A program made the translations under genes and the position numbers. From Streptomyces sp. A2-16 (GTDB lineage: Bacteria; Actinomycetota; Actinomycetes; Streptomycetales; Streptomycetaceae): a DNA stretch of 64,000 nucleotides. The stretch covers positions 310,001-374,000 of the forward strand of contig NZ_CP063808.1 of NCBI RefSeq assembly GCF_018128905.1, given 5' to 3'. Below, piece after piece: positions 9,302 through 17,710 of the stretch. Under the pieces are notes generated by a model, which was given only the letters and a program-made list of their open reading frames with translations, was not told the origin of the DNA and did no database searches. Within the stretch, counting starts at the first letter, position 1, and the number at the start of each line of letters is the position of its first letter.

Positions 9302-10483
9302 ATGAGCACCAAGGACTTCATCGAGAAGGACTACTACAAGGTCCTCGGCGTCCCCAAGGACGCCACCGAGGCCGAGATCAAGAAGGCGTACCGGAAGCTC
9401 GCCCGCGAGTTCCACCCGGACGCCAACAAGGGCAACACCAAGGCCGAGGAGCGCTTCAAGGAGATCTCCGAGGCGAACGACGTCCTCGGTGACCCCAAGA
9501 AGCGCAAGGAGTACGACGAGGCCCGCGCCCTGTTCGGCAACGGCGGCTACCGCCCGGGGCCGGGCGGCGCGGGCGGTTCCTTCAACTTCGACCTGGGCGA
9601 CCTCTTCGGAGGCGGCGCCCAGGGCGGGGGCCAGGGAGCCGGTGGCTTCGGCGGCGGACTCGGAGACGTCTTCGGGGGTCTGTTCAACCGGGGCAGCTCC
9701 GGAACTACGCGCGTCCAGCCCCGGCGCGGGCAGGACATCGACACCGAGGTCACCCTCAGCTTCACCGAGGCGATCGAGGGCGCGACCGTCCCGCTCAGGA
9801 TGTCCTCGCAGGCCCCCTGCAAGGCCTGCTCGGGCACCGGCGACGCCAACGGCAACCCGCGCGTGTGCCCGACGTGCGTGGGCACCGGCCAGGTGGCGCG
9901 GGGCTCCGGGGGAGGCTTCTCCCTCACCGACCCCTGCCCGGACTGCAAGGGCCGCGGCCTGATCGCGGAGAACCCCTGCGAGATCTGCAAGGGCTCCGGA
10001 CGGGCCAAGTCCTCCCGCACCATGCAGGTCCGCATCCCGGCCGGGGTGTCGGACAGCCAGCGGATCCGGCTGCGCGGCAAGGGCGCACCGGGCGAACGCG
10101 GAGGCCCCGCGGGCGACCTGTACGTCACCGTGCACGTCGACGCGCACCCCGTCTTCGGCCGCAAGGGCGACAACCTCACGGTGACGGTCCCGGTGACCTT
10201 CTCCGAGGCGGCGCTCGGCGGCGAGGTCAGGGTCCCCACCCTGGGCGGGCCCGCCGTGACGCTGAAACTGCCCCCGGGCACGCCCAACGGCCGCACCATG
10301 CGGGCGCGGGGCAAGGGCGCGGTCCGCAAGGACGGCACCCGGGGCGATCTGCTGGTCACCGTCGAGGTGAGTGTCCCGACCGAGCTGTCGGGGAAGGCTC
10401 GTGACGCGCTCGAGGCGTATCGCGAGGCGACCGTGGGTGAGGATCCACGGGCGGAGCTGTTCCAGGCCGCGAAGGGAGCATGA
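9302..10483 (+). CDS. dnaJ: Chaperone DnaJ (type I)
   Basis: A 393-residue type I J-protein. The J domain occupies about 10-75 with HPD at 38-40. A Gly/Phe-rich linker (about 80-140) is followed by four CxxCxGxG zinc repeats: CKACSGTG, CPTCVGTG, CPDCKGRG and CEICKGSG. Two C-terminal beta domains bind substrate. It delivers unfolded proteins to DnaK and stimulates ATP hydrolysis. It begins 45 bp after grpE behind GGAAAGGGGG. Its stop lies at the hspR start region, so the last two genes are tightly linked. This is the operon-encoded DnaJ; Streptomyces usually carry a second one elsewhere. Confidence 0.98.
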   Translation: MSTKDFIEKDYYKVLGVPKDATEAEIKKAYRKLAREFHPDANKGNTKAEERFKEISEANDVLGDPKKRKEYDEARALFGNGGYRPGPGGAGGSFNFDLGDLFGGGAQGGGQGAGGFGGGLGDVFGGLFNRGSSGTTRVQPRRGQDIDTEVTLSFTEAIEGATVPLRMSSQAPCKACSGTGDANGNPRVCPTCVGTGQVARGSGGGFSLTDPCPDCKGRGLIAENPCEICKGSGRAKSSRTMQVRIPAGVSDSQRIRLRGKGAPGERGGPAGDLYVTVHVDAHPVFGRKGDNLTVTVPVTFSEAALGGEVRVPTLGGPAVTLKLPPGTPNGRTMRARGKGAVRKDGTRGDLLVTVEVSVPTELSGKARDALEAYREATVGEDPRAELFQAAKGA

Positions 10484-10488
10484 CGGAG

Positions 10489-10950
10489 ATGGACGGTCGT
10501 CGACGCAGTGACGGTTTTCGAGGTCCGTACGAACTGACCGAGGAAACCCCGGTGTACGTCATCTCGGTGGCGGCCCAGCTCTCCGGCCTGCACCCGCAGA
10601 CCCTGCGCCAGTACGACCGCCTGGGGCTGGTGTCCCCGGACCGCACCGCGGGCCGGGGCCGGCGCTACTCGGCCCGCGACATCGAACTGCTGCGCACCGT
10701 CCAGCAGCTGTCGCAGGACGAGGGCATCAACCTCGCCGGGATCAAGCGCATCATCGAGCTGGAGAACCAGGTCGCGGCGCTCCAGTCGAGGGTGGCCGAA
10801 CTCCAGGCGGCCGTCGAGGGGGCCGCGGCGGCCATGCAGCAGCGCGAGGCGGCGGTGCACGCGTCGTACCGCCGCGACCTGGTCCCGTACCAGGAGGTCC
10901 AGCAGACCAGCGCGCTGGTGGTGTGGCGGCCCAAGAAGGCCAAGGACTAG
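10489..10950 (+). CDS. hspR: Heat-shock repressor HspR (MerR family)
   Basis: A 153-residue MerR-type repressor that binds HAIR sites with DnaK. The N-terminal winged helix reads VYVISVAAQLSGLHPQTLRQ then YDRLGLVSPDRTAGRGRRYS. A coiled coil (ELENQVAALQSRVAELQAAV) and a short basic tail (WRPKKAKD) follow. I prefer ATG 10489, ten bases after AGGGAG. An in-frame ATG at 10480 overlaps the dnaJ stop but has its ribosome site only one base away. It represses its own operon (HAIR at 6719) and, by the matching site at 22942, clpB. The last codons and stop are tandemly duplicated, and a strong hairpin follows. Confidence 0.97.
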   Translation: MDGRRRSDGFRGPYELTEETPVYVISVAAQLSGLHPQTLRQYDRLGLVSPDRTAGRGRRYSARDIELLRTVQQLSQDEGINLAGIKRIIELENQVAALQSRVAELQAAVEGAAAAMQQREAAVHASYRRDLVPYQEVQQTSALVVWRPKKAKD

Positions 10951-10972
10951 GCACAGCAAGGACTATGCACAG
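10941..10972. repeat. 16-bp tandem duplication covering the hspR stop
   Basis: CAAGGACTAGGCACAG (10941-10956) is followed at once by CAAGGACTATGCACAG (10957-10972). The first copy contains the Lys-Asp-stop end of hspR. In the second, TAG has become TAT. Confidence 0.92.
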
Positions 10973-10978
10973 CCACGA

Positions 10979-11010
10979 GAAGGGGCCCGGAGATCTCTCC
11001 GGGCCCCTTC
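10979..11010. terminator. Terminator of the dnaK operon (bidirectional)
   Basis: A perfect 14-bp stem, GAAGGGGCCCGGAG (10979-10992) paired with 10997-11010, has a 4-nt loop. It separates hspR from the convergent fibronectin-III gene and probably serves both. Confidence 0.88.
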
Positions 11011-11045
11011 CTCATGCTCTTCATGCTTCCGTCAGCGGCTGGGCG

Positions 11046-12692
11046 TCAGCGGCCGCTGAAGAACTCCAGGGAGGCGCTCTGCGTGCCCTGGCGGCCGTAG
11101 GCGTCCACGGCGTACACCTCGGCGACGCAGGGGCCGTTCCAGGGGGCCGTCCAGGAGAGGGTGCCGGTGGTGGAGAACTGGACGCCGCTGGATCCGCAGG
11201 CGCCCGAGATCTCCCACGACCAGCCCTTCAGGACGCGGCCCTCGTCACCCGTGCCGGGGGCGGCCGTGACCTGGACGGGGGCGCGCGCCGGCACTCCGTT
11301 CGTGACCAGGGTCAGCTTCGGCGCGGCCGGGCCGGTCGCGGTGGCCGGGGTGAGCCGGTCGACGGTGACCTCGGTGGAGGGCACCGAGTCGGCGCCCTGG
11401 GCGTCGACGGCGGCCACGTAGTAGAAGGCCTTGCCCTTCGGGGCGGAGGTGTCCTCGTACGACGTCCCGGACACGGTGCCCAGCAGGCTCCAGGCGCCGT
11501 TGACGTAGGTACGGCGGTAGACGCGGTAGCCGGTGGCGTCGGCCGCCGTCCACGTCACTGCGGTGGACGCGTCGGCGGGCGTGCCGGTGACTCCGGTCGG
11601 GGCGGGAACCGCCGAGGCGACGGGACGGGTGACGGTCACCGGGGCCGAGACCGGCGAGAGGTTGTTCGCGCCGTCGACGGCCTGGACCCTGTAGGTGTAC
11701 GGCACTCCCTCTTCCGCGACCTTGTCGAGGAACGACGTGCCGAACACGATCTCGGGCCCGTCCGGGTCGGGATCGCCGTTGCGCGCGGCCCACACCTCGT
11801 AGTGCTCGACGTCCGCCGACGAGGACGCCTGCCACGTGACGGAGTTGCCCGCCGTGGTGCCCAGCGCGGTCGTCCCGGTGGCCGCGGCCGGGCCGGTGCG
11901 GTCGACTGTGGCCACGGCCTGGTCGGCGGTGCCGCCGGACTCGTTGCCCGCCTTGTCGTAGGCGCGGACCTCGTAGTAGTACGTGTCGCCGGTCACCGGC
12001 AGGGCGCTGTCGGTGTACGACGTCGAGGTGGTCGTGGTGAGCGGCGTGCCGCCGAAGGAGGTGCCCTTCAGGCGCCGGTAGACCCGGTAGCCCGCGAGGT
12101 CCATCTCCTTGTTCTTCGCCCAGGTGACCTTGGCCTTGCCGGTGGGCCTGTCATACGACACCGAAGTGCCCGTCGGCACCAGCGGCCTGACCTTGTCGAC
12201 GTCGGCCGAGGTGCGGGGCGCGTAGGTGACCTTGACCTTGGCGGCGCCGGTCCAGTTGGCGTAGTCGATGCGCAGGGTGTGCCTGCCGGACGGGATCGTC
12301 ACGTTGGCGGTCTTCTTGACCGTGGTGGAGACGTTCTTCCACAGGTCGATCCTGCGGACGCCGTCGACGTACACCCGCATCCCGTCGAGGCCGGTGGCGT
12401 TGAGCGCGAAGGGGCCGCCGGAGCCGAAGTCGCGGGTCACGCTCCAGCGGACGCCGAAGTTGTCCTTCGGCAGACCGGAGACGGGGGCGCCGCTCCAGCT
12501 CTGGTCGATCGCGTCGTCGCAGTCGGTCTTCTTCGGGGTGCCGGAGAAGGACGTGTTCGCGTAGAACTGCCGCTTGAACACGGGTGAGGCGCACGACACG
12601 GCCGCCGAGGCGGGGGCCGCCGTCAGGGTGACGAGGGTGCCGGCGGTGGCGAGGACGACGGCGCTGGCGGTCGTCCGTCTGGCTGACTTCAT
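11046..12692 (-). CDS. Secreted PA14-like/fibronectin type III repeat protein
   Basis: A 548-residue exoprotein. The ATG at 12692 follows AGAGGA and opens a Sec signal peptide (MKSARRTTASAV to PASA, about 1-31). Next comes a region of about 150 residues resembling the PA14 carbohydrate-binding fold (YANTSFSG, DNFGVRWSVTRDF, GMRVYVDGV, RHTLRIDYANWTGAAKVKV). Three or more fibronectin type III modules follow, each with a GYRVYRR or YYYEVRAYD-type strand and a TSY repeat, then a final Ig-like part with paired cysteines. No catalytic residues were seen, so it is more likely an adhesin or binding protein than an enzyme. An in-frame ATG at 12743 was rejected because it would hide the signal peptide. 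Confidence 0.85.
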   Translation of the reverse strand: MKSARRTTASAVVLATAGTLVTLTAAPASAAVSCASPVFKRQFYANTSFSGTPKKTDCDDAIDQSWSGAPVSGLPKDNFGVRWSVTRDFGSGGPFALNATGLDGMRVYVDGVRRIDLWKNVSTTVKKTANVTIPSGRHTLRIDYANWTGAAKVKVTYAPRTSADVDKVRPLVPTGTSVSYDRPTGKAKVTWAKNKEMDLAGYRVYRRLKGTSFGGTPLTTTTSTSYTDSALPVTGDTYYYEVRAYDKAGNESGGTADQAVATVDRTGPAAATGTTALGTTAGNSVTWQASSSADVEHYEVWAARNGDPDPDGPEIVFGTSFLDKVAEEGVPYTYRVQAVDGANNLSPVSAPVTVTRPVASAVPAPTGVTGTPADASTAVTWTAADATGYRVYRRTYVNGAWSLLGTVSGTSYEDTSAPKGKAFYYVAAVDAQGADSVPSTEVTVDRLTPATATGPAAPKLTLVTNGVPARAPVQVTAAPGTGDEGRVLKGWSWEISGACGSSGVQFSTTGTLSWTAPWNGPCVAEVYAVDAYGRQGTQSASLEFFSGR

Positions 12693-12932
12693 TCGATCCT
12701 CTGGTCGTACACGGAACAGCAGTTGTGGGGCTGCTGTGATCACGACTCGCGAGGTGTGAAGTTGGTTGTACTAGTGTTCGCGCCAAGTCTTCACACCATC
12801 GGCGGAGAGTGGCGTTGCGCACTCGTTAAGTGATTCCGCTTGACGTCGATGGGCGGCCCCGCGTTGGCTTTTCAGTCACATGGGCCGCAATGCCGCGCCC
12901 GCGTCCGGAAAGCATCAGAAGTGAGCAGCCCC

Positions 12933-14036
12933 ATGCGTCGTATCGCCATAGCCGTGGCCGCGTCCACGATGACCCTCTCGCTGGCCGCCTGTGGGGCGCT
13001 CGGCGCCGCGAGCGGGAGTGAGGCGAGTCCGACCAAGGGCAACGACATCACCGTGGGTGTGCTGATGCCGGAGAAGACGAACACCCGCTACGAGGAGTTC
13101 GACTACCCGATCATCAAGAGGAAGGTCGCCGAGCTCACGAACAAGCAGGGCAAGACCGTCTACGCCAACGGCGAGGCGGACGCCAAGAAGCAGGCCGCGC
13201 AGATGCAGCAGATGATCGACGAGAAGGTCGACGTCATCCTGCTGGACGCGGTGGACTCGCACGCCATCGCGGGCATGGTGCAGAAGGCCAAGGACGCCGG
13301 CATCCCGGTCGTCGCCTACGACCGGCTCGCCGAGGGACCGATCGACGGGTACGTCTCCTTCGACAACGAGCTCGTCGGCGAGGTGCAGGGCCGCTCCCTC
13401 ATCGAGGCGATCGGCTCCGACATCGACACCTCCGACAAGATCGTCATGATCAACGGCTCGCCGTCCGACCCGAACGCCGGGCAGTTCAAGGCGGGCGCGA
13501 TGTCGGAGCTCAACGGCAAGGTGACGATCGCCGAGACCTACGACGTCGACGGCTGGAAGCCGGAGATCGCCCAGAAGAACATGTCCGAGGCGATCACCGC
13601 GATCGGCAAGGGCAACATCAAGGCCGTGTACTCCGCCAACGACGCCATGGCCGGCGCCGCCATCAAGGCGATGGAGAACGCGGGCATGACCAAGATCCCG
13701 CCGATCACCGGCCAGGACGCGGAGCTGACCGCGGTGCAGCGGATCGTCTCGGGCGAGCAGTACATGAGCGTCTACAAGCCCTACCCGGACGAGGCCGAGG
13801 CCGCCGCCGAGATGGCCGTGACGAAGATCCAGGGCAAGGGCATCCAGTTCGACGCGCTCGCCTCGGACCGGGTCGACAGCCCGACCAACAAGGACATCCC
13901 GGCCCAGCTCGTCCAGGTCGTCGCCCTGACGCGGGACAACATCAAGAGCACGGTCGTCAAGGACGGCATCTACACCGTCAAGGACATCTGCACCTCGGAG
14001 TACGCGAGCGCCTGCGCGGCCGCGGGCCTGAAGTAG
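12933..14036 (+). CDS. Sugar ABC transporter substrate-binding lipoprotein (XylF-like)
   Basis: A 367-residue periplasmic-binding-protein type I lipoprotein with lipobox SLAAC at Cys20. The mature part has DITVGVLMPEKTNTRYEEFD, QMIDEKVDVILLDAVDSHA, GIPVVAYDRL, VSFDNELVGEVQGR and YSANDAMAGAAIKAM, as in xylose- and multiple-sugar-binding proteins. It would capture a sugar at the cell surface, but no permease or ATPase gene lies beside it, so it works with a transporter elsewhere or as a sensor. The start ATG 12933 is chosen for the signal peptide; GTG 12921 is possible, and neither has a strong ribosome site. It is single-gene, closed by a 14-bp terminator stem. Confidence 0.88.
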   Translation: MRRIAIAVAASTMTLSLAACGALGAASGSEASPTKGNDITVGVLMPEKTNTRYEEFDYPIIKRKVAELTNKQGKTVYANGEADAKKQAAQMQQMIDEKVDVILLDAVDSHAIAGMVQKAKDAGIPVVAYDRLAEGPIDGYVSFDNELVGEVQGRSLIEAIGSDIDTSDKIVMINGSPSDPNAGQFKAGAMSELNGKVTIAETYDVDGWKPEIAQKNMSEAITAIGKGNIKAVYSANDAMAGAAIKAMENAGMTKIPPITGQDAELTAVQRIVSGEQYMSVYKPYPDEAEAAAEMAVTKIQGKGIQFDALASDRVDSPTNKDIPAQLVQVVALTRDNIKSTVVKDGIYTVKDICTSEYASACAAAGLK

Positions 14037-14045
14037 CCGTCAGAA

Positions 14046-14078
14046 GGGGGCCACAGGGGACGCGCCCCTGTGGCCCCC
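14046..14078. terminator. Hairpin between binding lipoprotein and transglutaminase genes
   Basis: A perfect 14-bp stem, GGGGGCCACAGGGG (14046-14059) paired with 14065-14078, has a 5-nt loop. It is shared by two convergent genes. Confidence 0.88.
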
Positions 14079-14087
14079 TCCGGCCGT

Positions 14088-14930
14088 TCAGGCCACCCGC
14101 GTGAACTCCACCGTCACCTCCGGCGGCCCGCCCGGGACACCCCGGTAGATCCCCTTGTGCGGGGTCACGTCGTCGTAGTCACGGCCCCGGCCCACCACCA
14201 CGTGGGACTCGTCGGCCCGGACCCGGTTGGTGGGGTCGTAGCCGCACCACTCGCCCGCCCAGTACTCGACCCAGGCGTGGCTCTGGCCGGCGACCGGCCG
14301 GTGCAGCTCCGCCTCCCGCTCCGGATGCAGATAGCCGGAGACGTACCGCGTCGGCAGCCCGAGGCCCCGCAGCAGGGCGAGGGTGGCATGGGCGATGTCC
14401 TGGCAGACACCGGCGCCCTGCTCCCAGGCCTCGGCGGCGGAGGTGTTCACACCCGTGGTGCCGGGCAGGTAGGAGACCCGGTCGGCGACGAGCGCGGACA
14501 CGGCGACCGCCGTCGCGTGGACGTCGAGGCCCGCCGAGGCCTCCCGCGCCCGCTCGACCAGCTCGGCCGGGACGGTCGTGCGGACGGTCGGGTCGAGGAA
14601 CTCCAGCAGCCGTGAGTTCGCCTTCTGTTCGGCCAGCTCGGCCCAGGTGGGCGGCTCGGGGAGCGGGCCCGCCGGGTGGGTCTCGACCAGGCTGGAGGCC
14701 GTGATGGTGAGATGGCCGTGCGGGTCCATCAGGTCGAAGCCGGTGACCTGGGTGCCCCAGTAGTCCCAGTACGACCAGGTGGGCGTCGTCGGGCTGACGG
14801 TGACCCGGGCGTCCAGGGTGGTCTGCGCGGGCAGGGTCAGCGGGGTCATGCGGACCTCGTTGTGGGAGGAGGCCGCGGGCTGGGCGTAAGCCACCCGTGT
14901 GACGTGCTTGATGCGGAGCCGGCTGGTCAT
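14088..14930 (-). CDS. Transglutaminase-like cysteine protease family protein
   Basis: A 280-residue protein with a bacterial transglutaminase N-terminal domain and a transglutaminase-core catalytic domain. The triad is visible as GAGVCQDIAH (Cys), GQSHAWVEYW (His) and GYDPTN (Asp). In bacteria this family is mostly a cysteine peptidase or amidase. It is the last gene of a three-gene operon with an alpha-E protein and an ATP-grasp protein, a set conserved across many bacteria that is thought to make and cut a small peptide or amide product. Its ATG starts one base after the alpha-E stop. Confidence 0.88.
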   Translation of the reverse strand: MTSRLRIKHVTRVAYAQPAASSHNEVRMTPLTLPAQTTLDARVTVSPTTPTWSYWDYWGTQVTGFDLMDPHGHLTITASSLVETHPAGPLPEPPTWAELAEQKANSRLLEFLDPTVRTTVPAELVERAREASAGLDVHATAVAVSALVADRVSYLPGTTGVNTSAAEAWEQGAGVCQDIAHATLALLRGLGLPTRYVSGYLHPEREAELHRPVAGQSHAWVEYWAGEWCGYDPTNRVRADESHVVVGRGRDYDDVTPHKGIYRGVPGGPPEVTVEFTRVA

Positions 14931-14931
14931 C

Positions 14932-15864
14932 TCAGGCTCCTTCCTGGGCCCACTCGACGGGCCCCTGGTACGGGAAGAACCGCTCCGCCACCGCCTCCGC
15001 GGAGGCCATGCAGGCGGTCTGCAAGTCCCTCAGCAGCAGCGGGAGCTGTTCTTCCAGGGCGTGCAGGTCGAGGTATTCGAGGCGGGTGCGCATCCGGCCG
15101 ATCGGGCGGCGCGCGGGGTCCTGGCGGGGGCGGCCGAGCGCGGTCAGGCACTCCTCCGCCGTCGTCAGGGCGTGCAGTGCCGAGCGCGGGAAGTCCCGGT
15201 CCAGGAGGAGGAATTCGGCCACGCGCGGGGTGTCGCCGAAGCCGCCGTACACGCGCGCGTACGCCTCGTCGGCGCCCGACGCGCTCAGCAGCGTCGGCCA
15301 GTCGGGCGCGTGGGCCGCGTCCAGGACCCGGACCGACAGCAGCCGCACGGTCATGTCCACCCGCTCCAGACTCCGGCCCAGCACCACGAAGCGCCAGCTG
15401 TCGTCGCGGCTCATGGTGGAGTCGGCGAGCCCGAAGAAGAGGGCCGCGCGCCGCCGTACGAGTTCCAGATAGGCGTAGGGGCCGGTACGGCGGGCCGCGA
15501 GGCGCTGGTCGGCCAGGGCGTGCCAGGTGGAGTTCAGGCACTCCCACATCTCCGAGGAGACGGCCTCACGGGCGCTGCGGGCGTTGAGCCGGGCCGCGCC
15601 GAGCGCGCCCTCGATGGAGCAGGTCGAGCGGGCGTCGAAGGCGAGCTGGTCCAGGACCTGCTGCATGTCGACGCGGGTGCCGCCCGCGTCGACGCCGAGG
15701 ATCGCGTACAGCGACCGGCAGGCCACGTCCTCGTCGCGCCACGGGTCCTCCAGCATCCGGTGGAGGTAGGCGTCGAGGATCCGGCCGGTGTTGTCCGCCC
15801 GCTCGACGTAGCGGCCGGTCCAGGTCAGTGCCTCGGCTATCCGGGAGAGGATCACGTCGTTCAC
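14932..15864 (-). CDS. Alpha-E domain protein (DUF403)
   Basis: A 310-residue all-helical protein typical of the alpha-E family: MNDVILSRIAEALTW, YVERADNTGRILDAYLHRML, STMSRDDSWRFVVLGRSLER and DRDFPRSALHAL. The family has no defined activity, but it is almost always encoded between a circularly permuted ATP-grasp protein and a transglutaminase-like protein, as here. The GTG start overlaps the ATP-grasp stop by four bases and the downstream gene starts one base later, so the three are translationally coupled. Confidence 0.88.
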   Translation of the reverse strand: MNDVILSRIAEALTWTGRYVERADNTGRILDAYLHRMLEDPWRDEDVACRSLYAILGVDAGGTRVDMQQVLDQLAFDARSTCSIEGALGAARLNARSAREAVSSEMWECLNSTWHALADQRLAARRTGPYAYLELVRRRAALFFGLADSTMSRDDSWRFVVLGRSLERVDMTVRLLSVRVLDAAHAPDWPTLLSASGADEAYARVYGGFGDTPRVAEFLLLDRDFPRSALHALTTAEECLTALGRPRQDPARRPIGRMRTRLEYLDLHALEEQLPLLLRDLQTACMASAEAVAERFFPYQGPVEWAQEGA

Positions 15865-17405
15865 TGCTGCTGCGCCCCTTCCTGTACGACGGTGGGGGTG
15901 CCGTCGGGACCGTGCTGACGTGGGGCGATGTCCAGGTGCGCACTGCTGTCCGCGGGCGTGGGCGGCTCCGCGGGGCCCTCGGCGAGCACCCAGGTGTCCT
16001 TGGAGCCGCCGCCCTGGCTGGAGTTGACGATCAGGTTGCCCTCCTGGAGGGCGACCCGGGTCAGGCCACCGGGCAGGACCCAGATGTCGTTGCCGTCGTT
16101 GACGGCGAAGGGACGCAGGTCTATGTGGCGGGGCGCCATGCGTTCGCCCGCGAGGGTGGGGGAGGTGGACAGGGCGACGGGGCGCTGCGCGATGAAGCCC
16201 CGGGGGTCCCGCCGGACGGCCTCGCGGGTTCTCTCCAGGGTCTCGCGGTCGGCCTTGGGGCCGATGACGATGCCCTGCCCGCCGGCCCCGTCGACCGGCT
16301 TCACGACCAGCTGGTCGATCTGGTCGAGGACGGCTTCCAACTGCCCCGGCTCCTCCGGGCGGAACGACTCCACATTGGGAAGAATCGGTTCTTCGGAAAG
16401 GTAGTAGCGGATCAGGTCAGGGACGTACGTGTAGAGCAGCTTGTCGTCCGCGATCCCGTTGCCGACCGCGTTGGCGAGGGTGACGTGGCCCGCCATGGCC
16501 GCGCCGAGGATGCCCGGGCAGCCGATCACCGAGTCGGGGCGGAACTGGAGCGGATCGAGGAAGTCGTCGTCCAGACGCCGGTATACGACATGCACGGGCA
16601 CCTCTCCGCGTGTCGTGCGCATCCACACCCGGTTGCCCCGGCACACCAGGTCGTGCCCCTCGACCAGCTGCACGCCCATCAGCCGGGCGAGCAGGGCGTG
16701 TTCGAAGTAGGCGGCGTTGCTGGAGCCGGGGGTGAGGACCACGACCCGGGGGTCCTGGACGCCGTCGGGGGCGGCGGCGCGCAGGGCGGCAAGCAGCTTC
16801 TGCGTGTAACCGTCGACGGGGAGGACGTGCTGCTCGGCGAAGAGCGAGGGGAAGACGCGGGTCATGGCGCGCCGGTTCTCGATGACGTACGACACCCCGC
16901 TGGGCACCCGGACGTTGTCCTCCAGGACCCGGAAGTCGCCCTGTTCGTCCCGTACGAGGTCGATGCCGGCGACATGGATGCGCACATTGTTGACGGGCTC
17001 CAGTCCGTGCGCGGCCCGGTGGAAGTGCGGGGAGTTCAGCAGCAGCCGCCAGGGCACCACGCCGTCCTCGAAGGCACGGGCGGGTCCGTAGGCGTCGGCG
17101 AGGTAGGCCTCCAGGGCTCTGACTCTCTGGCTCACCCCGCGTTGTACGAGATCCCATTCGAGGGCGTCGAGGATCCTGGGTACGAGGTCCAGCGGCCAGG
17201 GCCGCTCCTCGCCCGCGAAGGCGTAGGTCACGCCCCGGTCGGTGAAGGCCCGGGCCATCTGGTCGGCGCGGAACCTGAGTTCACTCGGCTCGATCGGCTG
17301 AAGCGCCGCCAGCACCGGCTCATAGGCGGTCCTGACCTCGCCCGGCCGTTCGAACATCTCGTCCCACGCGTCGGCCAACGCGTATGCGTCAAATATGTCC
17401 GCCAT
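15861..17405 (-). CDS. Circularly permuted type 2 ATP-grasp protein
   Basis: A 514-residue member of the DUF404/DUF407 family. Visible blocks are LELYLADAYGP-type ALEAYLADAYGPARAFEDG, VPSGVSYVIENRRAM, VVLTPGSSNAAYFEHALLAR, LVVKPVDGAGGQGIVIGPK (ATP-binding loop) and FIAQRPVALSTSPTL. The fold ligates a carboxylate to an amine using ATP; the substrates are not established. It heads the operon with alpha-E and transglutaminase genes. The start ATG 17405 is the family start. The C-terminal 40 residues are Pro/Ser/Asp-rich and run into the alpha-E start. Confidence 0.9.
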   Translation of the reverse strand: MADIFDAYALADAWDEMFERPGEVRTAYEPVLAALQPIEPSELRFRADQMARAFTDRGVTYAFAGEERPWPLDLVPRILDALEWDLVQRGVSQRVRALEAYLADAYGPARAFEDGVVPWRLLLNSPHFHRAAHGLEPVNNVRIHVAGIDLVRDEQGDFRVLEDNVRVPSGVSYVIENRRAMTRVFPSLFAEQHVLPVDGYTQKLLAALRAAAPDGVQDPRVVVLTPGSSNAAYFEHALLARLMGVQLVEGHDLVCRGNRVWMRTTRGEVPVHVVYRRLDDDFLDPLQFRPDSVIGCPGILGAAMAGHVTLANAVGNGIADDKLLYTYVPDLIRYYLSEEPILPNVESFRPEEPGQLEAVLDQIDQLVVKPVDGAGGQGIVIGPKADRETLERTREAVRRDPRGFIAQRPVALSTSPTLAGERMAPRHIDLRPFAVNDGNDIWVLPGGLTRVALQEGNLIVNSSQGGGSKDTWVLAEGPAEPPTPADSSAHLDIAPRQHGPDGTPTVVQEGAQQQ

Positions 17406-17710
17406 GCGCTGACGTTAAGTGCGGCACGTAACGGGGTGATCACTGCGTGGTTTCCGGGAGTTGACACACGGAGCCGGATGTTCCGCGGCTTCACGATGCA
17501 CCCGTGAGGGTGGCCGTGGCGCCATCAGCTTGTTGCAGACGGGCGGCCGGAGGCCCGTAAGTAACGGGGTATACCGGCCGTTTTCACCGCCCCCGGCCCG
17601 AGGAGCCGTGTTGCGGAGCCGGTCCGGGCCGCGCATAGTTGCGGAGCCGAGGGGGCTTCGAGGCTCCGCTGGGGAACAGGACAAGAGGGCGGTAGACGCT
17701 GGAACCGGGG
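17406..17710. other. 305-bp divergent intergenic region with direct repeats
   Basis: No gene is supported here. The region separates the divergent ATP-grasp operon and the first LuxR-type regulator. TTGACA at 17461-17466 is a possible -35 box. The 12-mer GTTGCGGAGCCG occurs twice in direct orientation (17610-17621 and 17638-17649), 28 bp apart, followed by CGAGGCTCCGC. These could be binding sites for the downstream regulator. Confidence 0.4.
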
